A stretch of 64,000 nucleotides of DNA from an uncultured Victivallaceae bacterium (GCA_944389925.1 CALXOD010000068.1:1-64000), one strand, 5' to 3'. Shown: positions 1 through 8,599, numbered from the stretch's first letter. The notes: generated by a model from the sequence alone, not told the origin. Translations and numbers: made by a program.

Positions 1-558
1 CGAATAATAGGATTCGGAAAGGGCGACTTTGTGACTGGGACCGTAGACGCGGTTCGATTTCTTAAACGCGTTGGAGCCGGAGCCCCCGGTACCCGGACCG
101 TAGCCGCAGTACTGCCATTTGGCATAGGCGCCCTGGCTGTTGACGGTGGATCCGGAACTGCTCCAGAGTTGGAAAACATTGCCGCTGTTGCAGAGGACAT
201 TGGTCGTGGCGTTGTGTTCCTTTTCGGCGGCGGAGCAGATCGGCGGCGCGGCCACGCGTTCCCGCCCGGCGGTGCGGTTCACCCGGCTGTAGAGACTTGG
301 CGCATAGTCGTAGAGCAAATTGAACCAGTATTTATCCCAGCTGAAACCGCTGGTATAGATACGGGCCGGCACGATATATTCGGTATTTTCCTGCTGATAC
401 ATCATTTCGGCGATGCCGCACTGTTTGAGCAGATTGACACAGCTGATCCGGCGGGCGGTTTCCCGTGCCTTGTTCAGACTGGGCAGGAGCATGGCGGCCA
501 GGATCGCGATGATCGCGATCACCACCAAGAGTTCGATCAGAGTGAATCCACGTTTCAT
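1..558 (-). CDS. type II secretion/type IV pseudopilin-like protein, cut by window edge
   Basis: The protein opens with a class III prepilin leader: short KRG peptide, then FTLIEL with Glu at +5, followed by a hydrophobic helix and the polar tail typical of Lentisphaerota and Planctomycetota pseudopilins. A prepilin peptidase would cut before Phe. The start at 558 has a strong AAGGAGG site nine bases upstream. About 186 codons are visible and the C-terminus lies outside the window, so the H-x9-DG signature often found in this family cannot be checked. The visible body is rich in Tyr, Asn and Ser. In this phylum many such proteins sit next to regulators of sugar use, and the next gene is a GntR-type regulator. 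Its exact role (pseudopilus or substrate-linked surface protein) is unknown. Confidence 0.9.
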   Translation of the reverse strand, partial: MKRGFTLIELLVVIAIIAILAAMLLPSLNKARETARRISCVNLLKQCGIAEMMYQQENTEYIVPARIYTSGFSWDKYWFNLLYDYAPSLYSRVNRTAGRERVAAPPICSAAEKEHNATTNVLCNSGNVFQLWSSSGSTVNSQGAYAKWQYCGYGPGTGGSGSNAFKKSNRVYGPSHKVALSESYYS

Positions 559-805
559 AAGTCGCCTCCTTCTCTATTTATGTGATATGGGTCGTGACGG
601 ATATGAAAAGAATTTCTGACAGAAACTAGTATCTATGGAAAAGTTTTTATTTGTTATGTATGTACAATCGGAATTTGTATCTGGAGATGCCAGCTCCGCT
701 TCCGAACGGATGCTGACTGCAGCGCCTTGAGTAGTTGTTTGCATGCCGGAGATGGGGGCAGGATGTACAGCGTATCTTACGCATGTTGCCAAGTTATTTT
801 GACGG

Positions 806-1897
806 TTACTCATGGCGTTTACTCCTGTGAGACCCGGCGGTATTCGCGGTGCGCGCCCTGGCTTTTCCCGGTTTTTCCTGATAATCATAAGCAAAAAAGC
901 GACCGGGAATATAGATCCGACGCGACGGACTTCCGGGATCGACAATGCGGCGCAGGCATTCTTCGAAAGCGACGATGCCGGCCTGATACCAGTCAATACC
1001 AATGGTGTTCATCGGTTCGAATCCGGGGACGATCCGGGATTTGCCGTCGATACTGAGTACATGGCGATCGGCCGCCAGCAGTCGACCGGTCCGGTTCCGA
1101 TATTTCTCCGCAGCGAAATTGCAGGACTGGCCGCTGACAAACAGGTAACCGAGATCGGGATCACGTAATTCCAGTTGCATATGCGGGGCCAGGTCGTAGG
1201 CGTCGAGGCATTGCAGGACGACTTCTCCCGATTTTTTCCATTGTTCGGCAAACATGGTGCTGCGCATCTGGTGAACCGGGCCGGGATGGGTGAAAATCAC
1301 CACTTTGCGGCAGCCTCGTCTCTCAAAGAACGCTGCTGCGGTTTCCGCCGCATTGACTGGATCAAGGGTGATGGTGGAATTGAGCTGTCCGAATGATTTG
1401 TGCATTTCCAGTCCCACACAGGGGCGGATGCGCGGCAGTTTCCGCAGACACGTGTCGTAGTCTCCCAGAAACAAAATCGCGTCAGATTCCTGGGCCGCAG
1501 TCTGCAGATGGCGTTCCGTCAAAGCTTCATGCGGCATGAAACGGGTTTGGAGCAGACAGTTTTTCCGAGACGCCGCATCCTGAACGCCCCGGAGAGAGTG
1601 GGCACAATAATGCCGTGCCGGATCATTGCTGACGATGAACAACGCAATCCGGTATTCCAGAGGCTGGTGGGCGCGACGGTTTTCCCGATCGCAGACGAAG
1701 GTCCCTGCGCCGTGACGGACTTCCAGCAACCCTTTCTCCGCCAGGTGGCGGATGCCTCGAACTGCGGTTCCGGTGGAGATGTCGAATTGCGCACACAATG
1801 CCCGCAGGGTCGGAATTTTTGCGCCGGGCGCGCTTTTCCCGCTGGCGATCATGGCTTCAAGATACTCCACCATGGGCTGATACAGGTTGCCGGACAT
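806..1897 (-). CDS. GntR-family regulator with LacI-like effector domain
   Basis: A 363-residue protein. Residues about 1-75 form a GntR winged helix (YLEAMIASGK, PTLRALCAQFDIS, GLLEVRHGAGTFV). Residues about 80-340 resemble the periplasmic-binding-like sugar-sensing fold of LacI/GalR proteins. The ligand is probably a sugar or sugar breakdown product. The gene is read away from the MFS transporter and toward the pseudopilin. Its own promoter (1940-1968) is close to the sigma-70 consensus and overlaps an AATGT-N6-ACATT repeat, which suggests autoregulation. The ribosome-binding site is weak. The C-terminal 25 residues are basic and low complexity. Family assignment is firm; target genes and ligand are inferred. 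Confidence 0.88.
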   Translation of the reverse strand: MSGNLYQPMVEYLEAMIASGKSAPGAKIPTLRALCAQFDISTGTAVRGIRHLAEKGLLEVRHGAGTFVCDRENRRAHQPLEYRIALFIVSNDPARHYCAHSLRGVQDAASRKNCLLQTRFMPHEALTERHLQTAAQESDAILFLGDYDTCLRKLPRIRPCVGLEMHKSFGQLNSTITLDPVNAAETAAAFFERRGCRKVVIFTHPGPVHQMRSTMFAEQWKKSGEVVLQCLDAYDLAPHMQLELRDPDLGYLFVSGQSCNFAAEKYRNRTGRLLAADRHVLSIDGKSRIVPGFEPMNTIGIDWYQAGIVAFEECLRRIVDPGSPSRRIYIPGRFFAYDYQEKPGKARARTANTAGSHRSKRHE

Positions 1898-1939
1898 ATT
1901 TTGTTTATGTGCTCCAAAGTGTTCGATTCTTTTGAACTA

Positions 1940-1968
1940 ATTATAATAAAAATCCGATCAAATGTCAA
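1940..1968 (-). promoter_or_regulatory. consensus sigma-70 promoter of the GntR gene
   Basis: On the minus strand TTGACA (1968-1963) and TATAAT (1945-1940) are separated by exactly 17 bp, a perfect match to the consensus. The start of transcription would fall near 1932, about 35 bases before the ATG. An AATGT-N6-ACATT inverted repeat (1961-1976) covers the -35 box and could be an operator. Confidence 0.75.
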
Positions 1969-2034
1969 TGCACATTCTGAAAAAAAAGAGTTTTTTCTAA
2001 AAATCGCTTATATTATGGATGTTGTCGGATACAG

Positions 2035-2063
2035 TTGCGCAGCACCATGGCCGGTGATATAGT
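2035..2063 (+). promoter_or_regulatory. possible promoter of the MFS transporter gene
   Basis: TTGCGC and TATAGT are spaced 17 bp apart on the plus strand, 90 bp before the chosen ATG. The -35 box is only a moderate match. Confidence 0.4.
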
Positions 2064-2153
2064 ATAGAAATATCTGCAGAAGGCCCCGGTATTTTCGGCC
2101 GGACGGTGGAGAACTGCGGAACTTATTTTTGTTTTTTGGATTGGTTTTCTGAA

Positions 2154-3410
2154 ATGATTGTAGCCGGAACCTTATCGCCGGAGCGGCAGGCAGCCTCCCG
2201 CAGCAATTACAACAAGTTCAATTTCATCAACGGTTTTTCCTATATGTGTTTGGGAGAAACAGTGATTATTCTGTTTGCAGTCCGGATCAACTGTCCGGAC
2301 GCGCTGGTGGCGGCGCTGGGCGCGATGATGTATTTCGGATTTCTGCTGTTGCCGCTGGGAAAAATGGTGACTGCGCGCGTCGGAGCGGCGCAGAGTCAGG
2401 CAACGTTCTGGGTGTTGCGCAATATGGCGGCGTTGCTGGTGGCCTCCACGTCGCTGCTGGTTTATTTCGGTTTTCAGCGGACGGCAATGGGGATTCTGCT
2501 GCTGGGGGCGTTTTTGTTTTATGGATTCCGCGCGGCGGGAGTGGTGATGAGTCAGCCGCTGCTGGGGGAGATTTCCACTGGGGAAAACCGGGCGAAATTT
2601 ATCGGATTTTCCACTGGGGCGTTTTATTTTTCAGCATTGCTGTCGCTACTGATGATCAGTTTTCTGGTACGGTTGTCGCAGAGTCTTTGGATGCTTACCG
2701 GCATTATCATTCTCGGCTCGGCACTTGGCGTGACTTCTTCCCGTTTTATCCGGAGAATCGATGAAACGGAAAATATCCGACGTTCGGCCCAACGACCGAT
2801 TTTGAGCGAATTGCGTGTGGTTTTCCGCAATCCCAGGTTTCGCTGTCAGGTATTGGCTTCTTTTGTAATTAATCTTGCCATCATCATGATCACTCCGATG
2901 TCCATGTTGACGTTGAAACGGGGGTGCGGGGTCAGCGACACCCGGGCGCTGATGTTTTCGCTGGTACAGTTCGGTTCGGCGATCATCATGTCGCAATGTG
3001 CAGGGAAACTTGCCGCGCGTGTCGGACCGCGTCGGGTGGTGATCGCCGCTTACTGTACGTTGCTCAGTGCCGCGGTGTTGTGGATTTGCTGTCCGGCGGG
3101 AGTGACGATGTGGTATTGGGCGCTGCCGTTCTTTCTGGCCGGGGGTGCGGGGGTCAGCATCGGTAATTCCATGACGCACTACTTTCTGCAAACCGTGCCG
3201 CAGGAAAACCGGGTAGCCGCATCGCTGTTTCTGGCAGTGGTTACCGGCGCAGGAGCGGGCGTGGCCGGCATGCTGCTGGCTGGGGGATTGATCCGGCTGG
3301 CGGGACACTGGGCGGGAGCGGAACCGTTCAGCGGATATCGTCTCTATTTTGTGCTGGTACTGGTGCTGATGGGACCGGCGCTTTACGCCGTAACCCGATT
3401 GAAAAAATAA
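2154..3410 (+). CDS. MFS transporter
   Basis: An integral membrane protein with about twelve hydrophobic segments, running from FINGFSYMCLGETVIILFAV near the N-terminus to the C-terminal LYFVLVLVLMGPALY. The central basic loop and overall hydropathy fit the major facilitator superfamily. The substrate cannot be told from sequence. The ATG at 2154 has no clear ribosome-binding site. An in-frame GTG at 2106 would add 16 residues (434 in total) and is a real alternative. The gene is divergent from the GntR regulator and is followed, after a separate promoter, by the TPP-enzyme cassette. Confidence 0.82.
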   Translation: MIVAGTLSPERQAASRSNYNKFNFINGFSYMCLGETVIILFAVRINCPDALVAALGAMMYFGFLLLPLGKMVTARVGAAQSQATFWVLRNMAALLVASTSLLVYFGFQRTAMGILLLGAFLFYGFRAAGVVMSQPLLGEISTGENRAKFIGFSTGAFYFSALLSLLMISFLVRLSQSLWMLTGIIILGSALGVTSSRFIRRIDETENIRRSAQRPILSELRVVFRNPRFRCQVLASFVINLAIIMITPMSMLTLKRGCGVSDTRALMFSLVQFGSAIIMSQCAGKLAARVGPRRVVIAAYCTLLSAAVLWICCPAGVTMWYWALPFFLAGGAGVSIGNSMTHYFLQTVPQENRVAASLFLAVVTGAGAGVAGMLLAGGLIRLAGHWAGAEPFSGYRLYFVLVLVLMGPALYAVTRLKK

Positions 3411-3495
3411 TGGTGGCAGACCGGAAGAACCGGGAAGCATGGGCGCCGTTTTGCGGGAAAAGTTGCCGGTTCGTTGACTGAAGACCGGGAACGGC

Positions 3496-3524
3496 TTGAC
3501 AAAAGAGAGGCCGGCGGCTATACT
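3496..3524 (+). promoter_or_regulatory. strong sigma-70 promoter of the TPP enzyme/ibrAB-like cassette
   Basis: TTGACA (3496-3501) and TATACT (3519-3524) are separated by 17 bp. This is one of the best promoter matches in the window. Transcription would begin near 3531, leaving a leader of about 53 bases before the first ATG at 3584. It shows that the cassette is expressed separately from the MFS gene upstream. Confidence 0.78.
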
Positions 3525-3583
3525 TTGACCATTGCGACATTGCCGGAGACAGGGTATCCGGCTGGCTGGGAGAGAGGCGGGGA

Positions 3584-5389
3584 ATGGGCGAAAAAATGCG
3601 AGTGGGGGATTACGTATTCCGCTTTCTGGCGGATTATGGGGTACGACATGTTTACATGGTGTCCGGCGGCGGAGCCATGTTTCTCAATGACGGGCTTGGA
3701 AAGGAAAAGCGGATCCGCTACCTGTGCCCTCATCACGAACAGTCGGCGGCTATTGCCGCCGAAGGAGAATCCCGGGTGACCAATCGTCTTTCGGTGGTGT
3801 GTGTGACGACTGGCCCGGGAGGCACCAACACCCTGACCGGAGTAATCGGGCAGTGGCTGGATTCGATTCCGACGCTCTATCTGTCGGGGCAGGTGAAGTT
3901 TGAAACGACGGTGGCGAGCTGTCCCGAACTCGGATTGCGGCAGCTGGGAGATCAGGAAATCAATATCGTCGATATGGTGCGTTCGGTAACGAAGTATGCA
4001 GTTATGATTACCGATCCTGCCGCTGTCCGGTACGAATTGGAAAAGGCCGTTCATATCGCCATGTCCGGCCGGCGGGGGCCGGTCTGGCTGGATATTCCAC
4101 TGAATGTACAGTCGGCGGAGATTGACCCGGCAGCATTGCGTGCCTATACCCCGCCGCCCGGTCTGCCGCCGGTGCCGGAGGCAACGCTGGAGGAGGTGGC
4201 AGCTGCATTGGAAACCGCCGAACGGCCAGTGATTCTGGCCGGGCACGGGATTCGCCTGGCGGGCGTGGAAACAACGTTTCGGGAGCTGGTGCAGCGTCTG
4301 GGAGCACCGGTAGTGGGGACCATCGGCGGGTTCGACCTGCTGCCGACGGAGAGTCCGTGGATGATCGGACGGGCGGGATCGTTCGGTACGCGGGCGGGGA
4401 ATATTGCTGTCCAGAATGCCGATGTGCTGCTGTGTCTCGGTACCCGTAATAATGTGCGTCAGGTGGGGTACAGTTGGGAAAGTTTTGCCCGGCGGGCCCG
4501 GTTGATGATAGTGGTTGATATCGATGCGGCCGAATTGAAGAAGCCGACAGTCCGTCCGGGATTGCCGGTGCATGGGGATCTTGCCGAATTTCTTCCGCGG
4601 TTGGCGGCACGGATGGCGAAGACGGCGTTGCCGGATCGGACGCGCTGGCTGCGCTGGAATCAGGAGCGCCGGAAACGCTACGATCCGGTGCTGCCGGAAT
4701 ACCGGGAGGTGCCGGAGGGGATTCAGCCATATGTGTTTATCCGGCAGTTGACGGACATGCTGGCCCCGGGAACAGTGATCAGCTGTGCCAACGCCACGCC
4801 GATGATTTCCCTGTTTCAGGCGGGAACGATCAAGGAGGGGCAGCGATTTTTCATCAATTCCGGTTGTGCTTCCATGGGATTCGGTTTGCCGGCGGCGCTG
4901 GGGGCGGTGCTGGCGGCGGAGGAGGGGCATCGGCCGCTGGTTTGTCTGGAGGGGGACGGCAGTCTGATGATGAATCTGCAGGAGCTGTGGACGGTGGCTT
5001 CGAATCATCTGCCGGTCAAATTGTTTTTGTTCAACAATGGCGAATATGCTTCCATCCGCCAGACACACGATTCCTTTTTCGCAGGACGGCATACAGGTTG
5101 TGATGCGGCGTCAGGTGTGGCGTTTCCGTGCTGGGAGAAAGTGGCGGAAGCGATGAACTGGCCTTATGATCGGATTGAGCATCCGCAGGAGGCGCCGGCG
5201 GTGATCCGGAAGGTGCTGGCGCGGGAAGGGCGGGCATTCTGCGAGGTACGATTGTCGCCGGGATATGTTTTCTCCCCGAAGTTGTCGGCCAGACGGCTGC
5301 CGGACGGGCGGATCGTGTCGCCCTCGCTGGAGGATATGAGTCCTTTCCTGAGCCGAGAGGAGATGGCGGAGAACGAATACCGCGAATGA
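3584..5389 (+). CDS. thiamine-pyrophosphate-dependent enzyme, acetolactate-synthase-like
   Basis: A 601-residue protein with the full three-domain build of the acetohydroxyacid synthase/pyruvate oxidase family. The N-terminal domain has SGGGAMFLND and the TPP-activating glutamate in HHEQSAA (about E52), followed by TTGPGGTN. A central domain comes next. The C-terminal cofactor domain has GDGSLMMN at about residue 456 and NN at about 482, the Mg-TPP motif. The SGGGAMFLND type resembles TPP enzymes often found in surface-sugar gene clusters rather than IlvB; no small regulatory subunit gene is nearby. It is the first gene after a strong promoter and probably shares a transcript with the two genes that follow. 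Substrate unknown. Confidence 0.88.
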   Translation: MGEKMRVGDYVFRFLADYGVRHVYMVSGGGAMFLNDGLGKEKRIRYLCPHHEQSAAIAAEGESRVTNRLSVVCVTTGPGGTNTLTGVIGQWLDSIPTLYLSGQVKFETTVASCPELGLRQLGDQEINIVDMVRSVTKYAVMITDPAAVRYELEKAVHIAMSGRRGPVWLDIPLNVQSAEIDPAALRAYTPPPGLPPVPEATLEEVAAALETAERPVILAGHGIRLAGVETTFRELVQRLGAPVVGTIGGFDLLPTESPWMIGRAGSFGTRAGNIAVQNADVLLCLGTRNNVRQVGYSWESFARRARLMIVVDIDAAELKKPTVRPGLPVHGDLAEFLPRLAARMAKTALPDRTRWLRWNQERRKRYDPVLPEYREVPEGIQPYVFIRQLTDMLAPGTVISCANATPMISLFQAGTIKEGQRFFINSGCASMGFGLPAALGAVLAAEEGHRPLVCLEGDGSLMMNLQELWTVASNHLPVKLFLFNNGEYASIRQTHDSFFAGRHTGCDAASGVAFPCWEKVAEAMNWPYDRIEHPQEAPAVIRKVLAREGRAFCEVRLSPGYVFSPKLSARRLPDGRIVSPSLEDMSPFLSREEMAENEYRE

Positions 5390-5447
5390 GAAAGAACCGC
5401 CGGATTACGGGCGGGATCCATCGTTCCGGCGACAGGAGAGCAAAAAT

Positions 5448-6680
5448 ATGCGGGCGGGACTGGAGAGGGAACGGGGACGACGGAAAGTCTTTCTCGGATA
5501 CGATGTGCTGACGGCGGCACGGGCCCGGATTGACTGGATTTTTGCCAATTTTTCCCGGTTGTATCTGGCATTTTCCGGCGGGAAGGACAGCTCGGTACTG
5601 TTTCATCTCTGTGCCGCGGAGGCGCGGCGACGCGGCCGGCGGTTCGGTTTATTGTTTATAGACTGGGAGTGTCAATATCAGTATACCATTCGGCATGTCG
5701 AGGAGATGGTGGAGAAATATGCCGACGTGATAGAACTTTTCTGGTGTTGCATTCCCTTGAAAACCGTCAATTCCGTCAGTGTGTTCGAGCCGGAATGGAT
5801 TGCCTGGGAACCGGGCAAGGAGTGGATTCGGGAAAAGCCGGAAAAAGCGATCTGCGAAGGTTCTTTCTTCCCATTTTACCGGGAGAACATGACGTTTGAG
5901 GAGTTCGTTCCTGCTTTCGGGCAGTGGTATGCCGGGAATATCCCCACCGCCTGTTTTGTCGGCATCCGTGCCGAGGAGTCACTGAATCGCTGGGTGAGTG
6001 TGGCGGGGAGCAATTTCAAACGGACCTACTGCCACCGCCGCTGGACGACGCGGTGCAGCCGGGTACTGTGTAATGCGTACCCGCTTTACGATTGGCGGAC
6101 CGAGGACATCTGGACCTACTGCGGGCGCTACGGTATGGAATATAATCACTTGTACGACCGGTTGTTTCAGGCGGGATTACCGCTGCGGATGATGCGTATC
6201 TGCGAGCCATTCGGCAACGAGCAACGCCGTTCTCTGGATCTCTATCAGGTGATTGAACCGGAGACCTGGGGGCGGCTGGTGGCCCGGGTTAACGGGGCGA
6301 ATTTCGGTTCCCTGTATGCCCGGGAACACGGTCTGGTACTGGGCAACCGCCGGATCGCCAAGCCCGAACATCGAACCTGGGAAGAGTTTGCGCGGATGTT
6401 GCTGGCATCCATGCCGGAGGCGACCGCCACGCATTACCGGAACAAAATCGCGGTGTATCTGCACTGGTGGTTGACCACCGGCGGCTTGGAGAAAGTACCG
6501 GACGAACAGCCGGGAGATCAGCAGAGCCGGGATGTGCCGAGCTGGCGGCGGATCTGCCGCTGCTTGTTGAAGAACGATTACTGGTGCCGGACTCTGTGCT
6601 TCGCTCCGACCCGGACGGAACACTACCGGAAATATTGTGAACTCATGGCGCGCAGGAGAGAACAATGGAAGTTGATTTGA
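5448..6680 (+). CDS. PAPS-reductase-like DUF3440 protein (IbrA/YbdN type)
   Basis: A 410-residue protein. The PP-loop SGGKDSS at residues 43-49 is the nucleotide-binding motif of the adenine nucleotide alpha-hydrolase/PAPS reductase family. YPLYDWRTEDIW and the long C-terminal half match DUF3440, the family of Escherichia coli YbdN and IbrA. It has a good AGGAGAG site. The next gene, a ParB-like protein, overlaps it by 16 bases, exactly the IbrA-IbrB pairing. IbrA and IbrB were described as activators of immunoglobulin-binding protein genes in E. coli, but their chemistry is unknown. DndC of DNA phosphorothioation shares the same fold, so sulfur or nucleotide chemistry is possible. The product here cannot be assigned a reaction. 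Confidence 0.85.
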   Translation: MRAGLERERGRRKVFLGYDVLTAARARIDWIFANFSRLYLAFSGGKDSSVLFHLCAAEARRRGRRFGLLFIDWECQYQYTIRHVEEMVEKYADVIELFWCCIPLKTVNSVSVFEPEWIAWEPGKEWIREKPEKAICEGSFFPFYRENMTFEEFVPAFGQWYAGNIPTACFVGIRAEESLNRWVSVAGSNFKRTYCHRRWTTRCSRVLCNAYPLYDWRTEDIWTYCGRYGMEYNHLYDRLFQAGLPLRMMRICEPFGNEQRRSLDLYQVIEPETWGRLVARVNGANFGSLYAREHGLVLGNRRIAKPEHRTWEEFARMLLASMPEATATHYRNKIAVYLHWWLTTGGLEKVPDEQPGDQQSRDVPSWRRICRCLLKNDYWCRTLCFAPTRTEHYRKYCELMARRREQWKLI

Positions 6681-7198
6681 GCCGATACGAAGCTCCTCCG
6701 GAATGGGCGGCCCGGCATCCGGTGTCCCGGATTTACTGGTTGCCCGCGGAACTGCTGGAGGCCAACGATTATAATCCGAACGTGGTGGCGCCGCCGGAAC
6801 TGAAGTTGCTGGAGTTGTCGATAGAAGAAGATGGATATACTCAGCCGATTGTGGTCTGGGCGCGTCAGGACGGAAGGTTTGAGGTGGTGGATGGGTTTCA
6901 CCGGTTTCTGGTCGGGCGCCGGCGAGGGTTTTCTCATCTGCCTTGTGTCGTGGTGAATCATGACCGTGTGCGGCGGGCCGACCGGATGGCTTCGACGATC
7001 CGGCATAATCGGGCCCGCGGCAAGCATCGTGTGGACGAAATGAGCCGAATTGTGCTGGAGTTGAAACGCCGGAACTGGAGCGATACGAAAATCGCCGAGC
7101 AGCTGGGGATGGATCAAGACGAAGTGCTGCGGCTGTCGCAGATCGGCGGTATTGCGGATGCTTTCCGGGATCGTGAATTTTCCGAAGCGTGGAAATAG
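6665..7198 (+). CDS. ParB/sulfiredoxin-like nuclease-domain protein (IbrB/YbdM type)
   Basis: A 177-residue protein. Residues about 18-110 form a ParB-like domain: LPAELLEANDYNPN, then the DGFHR core motif at about residues 78-82 and RHNRARGKH. The C-terminal third looks like a helix-turn-helix (WSDTKIAEQLGMDQDEVLRL). This is the IbrB/YbdM layout rather than a chromosome-partitioning ParB, and it overlaps the IbrA-like gene by 16 bases. DndB and serine kinase SerK are distant relatives of the same fold, so DNA binding, nuclease or nucleotide-dependent kinase activity are all conceivable. Confidence 0.85.
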   Translation: MEVDLSRYEAPPEWAARHPVSRIYWLPAELLEANDYNPNVVAPPELKLLELSIEEDGYTQPIVVWARQDGRFEVVDGFHRFLVGRRRGFSHLPCVVVNHDRVRRADRMASTIRHNRARGKHRVDEMSRIVLELKRRNWSDTKIAEQLGMDQDEVLRLSQIGGIADAFRDREFSEAWK

Positions 7199-7281
7199 CC
7201 GGAAGCTTTCATGCAGCAGCAGGATGATTGCCAAGAGTGGAAAAACAGAATTGATAGCAACCAGAGTCAGGAGAACGTTCG

Positions 7282-8256
7282 ATGAATTCCAGAGAGATCG
7301 TGAAAAGAACCATTCGTTTTGATCGTCCCGAACGGGTGGCCCGCAGCACGCCGGCGGAGTATGGTTGTGATATTCTCGGCTGCAATGCCAATCCCTCCGT
7401 GGACCGGCGTCCGAGTGGTGTTACCCGGGAACGTGACGAATGGGGCGCCGTGTGGGAGAATATTGGGATTTCCCGTATGGGGGAAGTCAAGGAGTTCCCT
7501 TTGAAAGAGTGGGCAGACTGGGATCGGCTGGTCATTCCCGATCCGGACGCTCCGTACCGCTGGGCAGCGCTGGAGGCGAGAAAGGAAGAACTGCGGCATT
7601 CCGATCAGTATGTCATCGGGACCGGAGTGGCATTGTATGAACGGATTCATTTTATTCGCGGTCTGGAAAATACCTGGACCGATATTTACCTGGAGCCGGA
7701 GAATCTGCGCCGGTTGATTGATCTGCTGGTTGACATGAATTTGAAATCCATTGCACATTATGCCGCTCTGGGGGTGGACGGTTATATGTTCTGTGACGAC
7801 TGGGGGGTGCAGGACCGGCTGATGATTGATCCGGAGAAATGGCGGGAGTTCTGGAAACCGGCGTACCACCGGGTATATGAGGCGGCTCATGCCGCCGGCA
7901 TGCAGACGTTTCTCCACAGCTGCGGTTACATCGTGGACATTCTGGACGATCTGATCGACTGCGGACTGGATGTGATCCAAATGGATCAGCAGCAGAATAT
8001 GGGATTGGAACTGCTGAGTGAGCGCTTCCGCGGCCGAATCACTTTCTGGTGTCCCGTCGACATCCAAACCGTCATGCAGCGTGGCACGGAGGAGATCCGC
8101 GCTTACGCCCGGGAATTGTTCGCCAGGCTTGCTACGCCGCAGGGGGGCTTCATTGCCGGGTATTACGGCGATCCTGTGGGGGCTGGGCACCGGCCGGAGG
8201 CTGTCCGGGCCATGTGTGAGGAATTTGTTGCGCTGCGTTATCCCGACCACGCCTGA
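7282..8256 (+). CDS. uroporphyrinogen-decarboxylase-family (URO-D) protein, methyltransferase-like
   Basis: A 324-residue TIM-barrel protein of the URO-D superfamily. The late HSCG motif (about residues 213-216) supplies His and Cys as likely zinc ligands, as in methylcobamide:CoM methyltransferases MtaA/MtbA. The N-terminal PxWxMRQAGR signature of true HemE is absent, so heme synthesis is unlikely. Many copies of this family occur in Lentisphaerota and related gut anaerobes, where the substrates are unknown. A gap of 83 bases follows the IbrB-like gene and no terminator is visible, so it may be the last gene of that transcript. AGGAGA sits nine bases before the ATG. Confidence 0.8.
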   Translation: MNSREIVKRTIRFDRPERVARSTPAEYGCDILGCNANPSVDRRPSGVTRERDEWGAVWENIGISRMGEVKEFPLKEWADWDRLVIPDPDAPYRWAALEARKEELRHSDQYVIGTGVALYERIHFIRGLENTWTDIYLEPENLRRLIDLLVDMNLKSIAHYAALGVDGYMFCDDWGVQDRLMIDPEKWREFWKPAYHRVYEAAHAAGMQTFLHSCGYIVDILDDLIDCGLDVIQMDQQQNMGLELLSERFRGRITFWCPVDIQTVMQRGTEEIRAYARELFARLATPQGGFIAGYYGDPVGAGHRPEAVRAMCEEFVALRYPDHA

Positions 8257-8331
8257 TGTGCGATCGGCCGAAGGGAGTTTTTCTAGGAGAGGTACGACAG
8301 GGGCTTTCCGGTGGATTCTCCGGGAAAAAGG

Positions 8332-8360
8332 TTGAAAATCCGTGATTTCGGCGTTACATT
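8332..8360 (+). promoter_or_regulatory. probable promoter of the thiSFGH operon
   Basis: TTGAAA (8332-8337) and TACATT (8355-8360) are 17 bp apart, placing the transcript start about 25 bases before thiS. That leader is too short for a TPP riboswitch, and no CTGAGA or thi-box core is seen upstream. Confidence 0.6.
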
Positions 8361-8390
8361 AATCCGATTGACAAGCCTGAGGAAGAAAAC

Positions 8391-8597
8391 ATGCCGCATA
8401 TCATATTCAACGGGAAGCCGGCGGAAATCGACACCCGGATCACACTGTTTGATTTTCTGCAGAAGCAGGAGCTGGAGCCGGTACAGATGATTGTGGAATT
8501 GAATGGTGAGATTGTGGCGTGTAACGCCGGTGAAGCGTCTCCGCTGCTCCAGCCAGACGATCGACTCAATGTCTTCCGGATTGTTGCCGGAGGCTGA
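8391..8597 (+). CDS. thiS: sulfur carrier protein ThiS
   Basis: A 68-residue ubiquitin-like protein ending in the diagnostic Gly-Gly (VAGG). ThiF would adenylate this tail, which then becomes a thiocarboxylate that gives sulfur to ThiG for the thiazole ring of thiamine. Length and the ending match the family. Ribosome-binding site GAGGAAG. Only two bases separate its stop from thiF. First gene of a compact thiSFGH operon. Confidence 0.93.
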   Translation: MPHIIFNGKPAEIDTRITLFDFLQKQELEPVQMIVELNGEIVACNAGEASPLLQPDDRLNVFRIVAGG

Positions 8598-8599
8598 GT

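Noticed and set aside
31-585. 184-residue plus-strand frame
   Set aside because: Complement of the pseudopilin, which has a strong ribosome-binding site and a prepilin leader.
3518-5092. 524-residue open frame on the minus strand
   Set aside because: It lies opposite the TPP-enzyme gene, which has full family motifs. The frame is Arg/Pro/His-rich, as expected from the complement of a high-GC gene.
6665-7198. Chromosome-partitioning ParB
   Set aside because: No ParA partner or parS site nearby, the CTP-binding GERR motif is replaced by DGFHR, and the IbrA neighbour identifies the IbrB type.
7282-8256. Calling the URO-D gene hemE
   Set aside because: The N-terminal Arg-containing signature of HemE is missing, while the HSCG zinc motif of methyltransferase relatives is present.
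8308-8331. Hairpin TTTCCGG...CCGGGAAA as terminator of the URO-D gene
   Set aside because: The stem has a bulge and is not followed by a T-run.
8257-8390. Possible TPP riboswitch before thiS
   Set aside because: No thi-box core such as CTGAGA is found, and the likely transcript leader is too short.
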